The translations under genes and the position numbers were made by a program. This document shows positions 61,833-64,000 of a stretch of 64,000 bases of DNA, in pieces; the stretch's first letter is position 1; each line of letters opens with the position of its first letter. The notes beneath the pieces were generated by a model. The model worked only from the letters and a program-made list of their open reading frames with translations. It was not told the DNA's origin and made no database searches. Source of the DNA: Leptothermofonsia sichuanensis E412 (GTDB lineage Bacteria; Cyanobacteriota; Cyanobacteriia; Leptolyngbyales; Leptolyngbyaceae); contig NZ_CP072600.1 of NCBI RefSeq assembly GCF_019891175.1, forward strand, positions 4,588,001-4,652,000, in the 5' to 3' direction.

Positions 61833-63110
61833 GTGCAAGTTGTTAAGGAGTACGTCCAACGCTGGTACGAGAGTGGTCTCGACCCAGACGAATATATCTG
61901 CCATCGCAAACAGGGCAACCTTGTAGAAATTGAGGAACCGGCAACCGGCAACCGCCGGACGGTCCTGACCTTCTGTACGAACGATGTTTTGGGGCTGACT
62001 CAGGAGGAGTCGGTCAAGCAGGCAGCAATCAACTCTATCATGCAGTATGGGACCTCCAATAGTTCCTGCTCGGTATTGAGTGGTCGGATTGATTTGCACC
62101 GTCAGCTTGAGGATGAGATTTCAGCCTTTAAGCACCTGCCCCATACCCAACTCTTCATCAACGCCTGGATGGCAATGCAAGCACTGATGGATGCTTTCTG
62201 TCACCTGGCAATCCCGGTACCGGGGTTTCAACACACCCGTGAGTCACTGATTTTGACGGATGTGCTGAACCACGGTTGTATTGTTTCAGCAGTAGCCAAT
62301 GCGGGTACTCGCTCTGGAAAGCTATTTGGGCACAGCCCCCGGGTGCGGGTGCGGGCTTATCGCCACTGTGATCCAGAGGATCTTGCCCGTAAACTGCAAC
62401 GCTATGCTCGCCCAGACGATCGGATTCTGGTTGTCTCCGATGCTGTCTTCTCAATGGATGGGGACATTGCCCCGCTGCCTGACATGATTGATGTGATGAG
62501 CAAGTATGAAGGTAGCGTTTTGGTGATGGATGAGGCCCATGCCAGTGGTTCCATTGGGGCGACCGGGCGCGGTATTTATGAATATTTTGATCTGTTACCT
62601 CAGCAGGCGATCGAGCGGGGAGTGATTCCGCTGATTATGACCACGTTCTCAAAGTTTGCGGCTTCAGCGGGAGCGGCCATTAGCACCCACGTAGCAGAAC
62701 TAAAACCCCTGCTGAATGTTTCGCCCACTTCAATCGGTACGATTTCTCTGGCTCCTCCGCTGACAGCGGCAGCCCTGGAAAGTATTCGTCTGGTACGCCG
62801 GTTTCCGGAGCGCGTCAAGCGATTGCAGGACAATACCCGCTATCTGCGATCGCGGCTGGCTGCCCACGATTTTCTGGCGATTGGGGAAACCAATGTGGTT
62901 CCAGTGATTCTCCCACCAGAGCTTAACCCCAAACTCTATGCCAGAGAGCTTTTAGATTACGGCATTTGGGTCTCCCCCATCTGGTTCATCGCCAAACCCC
63001 GCATTCGGATCACGGTCAATGCTCTCCACACCAGAGAGGAAATTGATCGATTAGTTTCGGCGATGGTCAAAGCACGAGATCTGGCTTACAAACCAACCAT
63101 CAGCGCCTGA
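61833..63110 (+). CDS. Alpha-oxoamine synthase family PLP enzyme
   Basis: This 425-residue fold-type I PLP enzyme has GTSNSSCSVLSGRIDLHRQLEDEISAF (about 73-99), the PLP-stacking His147 in TDVLNHGCIV, SDAVFSMDGDIAPLPDM, D233 and H236 in VMDEAHASGSIGATGRG, and the Schiff-base K274 in TTFSKFAAS. The family condenses an amino acid with an acyl thioester (BioF, KBL, ALAS, serine palmitoyltransferase). Usual BioF landmarks around the acyl site are altered (FINAWMAMQAL), so a non-biotin substrate is plausible. GTG start with GAGAGGAG eight bases upstream. No biotin genes are nearby. Confidence 0.88.
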   Translation: MQVVKEYVQRWYESGLDPDEYICHRKQGNLVEIEEPATGNRRTVLTFCTNDVLGLTQEESVKQAAINSIMQYGTSNSSCSVLSGRIDLHRQLEDEISAFKHLPHTQLFINAWMAMQALMDAFCHLAIPVPGFQHTRESLILTDVLNHGCIVSAVANAGTRSGKLFGHSPRVRVRAYRHCDPEDLARKLQRYARPDDRILVVSDAVFSMDGDIAPLPDMIDVMSKYEGSVLVMDEAHASGSIGATGRGIYEYFDLLPQQAIERGVIPLIMTTFSKFAASAGAAISTHVAELKPLLNVSPTSIGTISLAPPLTAAALESIRLVRRFPERVKRLQDNTRYLRSRLAAHDFLAIGETNVVPVILPPELNPKLYARELLDYGIWVSPIWFIAKPRIRITVNALHTREEIDRLVSAMVKARDLAYKPTISA

Positions 63111-63429
63111 GGAATGGCAACAGCTTCTGAGACAATGGCTGTCAATCCTGCTTTGCTTAACCCGCTTTAATCATGCTCGGAATGTGATAAGTGCTGAGAA
63201 CACTTTGTTTTCAGGCCAGAGCATGGGATTAGCGCCATTTACATAGTGCCATTTCATAGTGCCTTTACACGCATTGCCAGGCACACGCTAAAGCCCGGTG
63301 GGCATACCAGAAAGGCGATGCCAGAGAGGAGGCTCCAGCTTCTACCTGCCGATCGCTCTGGCTATCTGTCACTGGCCCAGGGACTCTGGAAGCTGGAACT
63401 TCTACACCGTTACCAGGCTCCAGCCTGGT

Positions 63430-63465
63430 AACGAGGTTATGAACGAGGTTATGAACGAGGTTATG
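63430..63465 (+). repeat. 12-bp tandem repeat, three exact copies
   Basis: AACGAGGTTATG is repeated three times without interruption. Confidence 0.95.
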
Positions 63466-63488
63466 AGTACACGCTAGTTGCCTACAGG

Positions 63489-63536
63489 CTAGTGGTCTGT
63501 CAAGAATTATTTTGTGGGCTGAAAACCGCAAAATAA
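63489..63536. repeat. Family E repeat, copy 2
   Basis: Bases 63489-63518 are the exact reverse complement of 2902-2931. The following palindrome (TTATTTTGTGGG with CCGCAAAATAA) is slightly decayed. Confidence 0.85.
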
Positions 63537-63650
63537 TAACTCCTTCTCCATCCCAGACTCACAAGTACAAAGTTGACAGTTTACTGGAAGCCTGGAACAG
63601 GTGTTGGTTAGAATTCTTTCCAGCAACCGTGACAGAAGAGGTTAAAGGGC

Positions 63651-64000
63651 GTGGTCAACTTGTTTCAGCGCTGCGGATCAGGAAACCGCGGACCAGGAAG
63701 GCAATCCCTGATTTTGATAGCAGTATTTTTTGGGGGGGGATTACCTGTGGTGTCATGGACCAGCCTTACGACGGCACAGACTGGTCGTGAAACCCCAGTT
63801 CCTCCTGCACCGCAGCCGAATCAATTGATTCCAGACAATCCATGGACGCCCAATCAGTTGCAGCGGGCAATGGTCACCGGTACAGATATGCCAATCGTTG
63901 AACCCCTGCCATTCTGGTCGTTGAAGCCCCTTCCAGAACCTGCAAGCCCTGTCCCATCAGGAGATGGAACAGGCTCTATGCCCGATTCACAACCTGATGC
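63651..64000 (+). CDS. Secreted Pro-rich protein, 3' end cut by window edge
   Basis: A frame opens after a stop at 63630 and runs to the window end. From GTG 63651 (AGAGG about ten bases upstream) it reads a basic N-terminus, a hydrophobic core SLILIAVFFGGGLPVVSW and a cleavage-like LTTAQT, that is, a signal peptide. A Pro/Gln-rich stretch follows (RETPVPPAPQPNQLIPDNP). A TTG at 63660 is an alternative start. About 116 residues are visible and no domain is recognisable. Confidence 0.6.
   Translation, partial: MVNLFQRCGSGNRGPGRQSLILIAVFFGGGLPVVSWTSLTTAQTGRETPVPPAPQPNQLIPDNPWTPNQLQRAMVTGTDMPIVEPLPFWSLKPLPEPASPVPSGDGTGSMPDSQPD

Larger units (their letters stand above)
63111..63650. other. Intergenic region filled with several repeat types
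   Basis: These 540 bases include GCTCCAGC-rich family F-like sequence (63329-63432, with a GTTACCAGGCT/AGCCTGGTAAC stem at 63409-63432), a 12-bp tandem repeat (63430-63465) and a family E copy (63489-63536). No gene is seen before 63651. Confidence 0.6.

Noticed and set aside
1-64000. tRNA, rRNA, transposase or prophage genes
   Set aside because: Looking through the longer intergenic gaps I saw no tRNA T-arm patterns with matching acceptor stems, no rRNA sequence and no transposase or phage protein motifs; short RNAs could still be missed by eye.

Overview
The window is chromosomal DNA from a cyanobacterium, most likely a filamentous form. The evidence is acsF (aerobic Mg-protoporphyrin cyclase), a Ycf20 protein, a Rre1/Ycf29-type response regulator, a Calvin-cycle type GAPDH, many GCGATCGC (HIP1-like) octamers, long multidomain sensor kinases and abundant palindromic intergenic repeats. 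I saw no rRNA, tRNA, CRISPR array, transposase or phage gene.

Layout. 1-6.7 kb: a truncated JAMM peptidase, Rre1-like regulator, then a minus-strand cell-wall block murC-murB-ybaB-LMW phosphatase, with nadD diverging from it. 6.9-20.7 kb: gap2, an amidohydrolase/deaminase, a fasciclin protein, trmB, acsF with its terminator, ycf20, an aminopeptidase P and several small membrane or cell-envelope proteins. 20.9-32.6 kb: a minus-strand signalling operon with tight spacing or overlap: small hypothetical, HisKA-EAL fusion, CBS-PAS-GAF hybrid kinase, CHASE2-PAS hybrid kinase, a cache-HAMP-HisKA protein without ATPase domain, and a REC-kinase. 33.0-37.2 kb: a second signalling group (kinase, REC-wHTH-HPt-REC regulator, single REC protein). 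37.4-49.1 kb: pentapeptide protein, CbbX-like AAA ATPase, rbgA, Usp, pgk with terminator, NTF2-like protein, then an RNA/translation block ffh-Uma2-rpsP-KH-phoH-hydrolase. 49.6-64 kb: a GAF protein with a repeat inserted in its reading frame, pstS, a protein with exact 66-bp tandem repeats, nanE bracketed by two direct palindromic repeats, a DevC/DevA-like ABC exporter without its adaptor, an amidohydrolase, and a lipid-looking trio: Mpo1-like protein, fatty-acid-hydroxylase-superfamily protein and a divergent alpha-oxoamine synthase.

How the genes work together. The 20.9-32.6 kb operon is the most unusual region. Two of its proteins carry a phospho-acceptor HisKA domain but no ATP-binding domain, one of them fused to an apparently intact EAL (c-di-GMP phosphodiesterase) domain, and they are co-transcribed with complete kinases having related H-boxes. 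Trans-phosphorylation of these orphan HisKA domains is a testable idea. Three kinases share a short C-terminal module that survived loss of the ATPase and receiver domains in one of them. The 60.5-63.1 kb trio would fit a pathway that makes and breaks down 2-hydroxylated long-chain or sphingoid-like lipids; this is inference from families only.

Repeats. At least five dispersed palindromic repeat families occupy most long intergenic gaps. In one family (about 116 bp) the arms differ between copies by a compensatory base-pair change plus wobble-preserving changes, which points to a conserved folded RNA.
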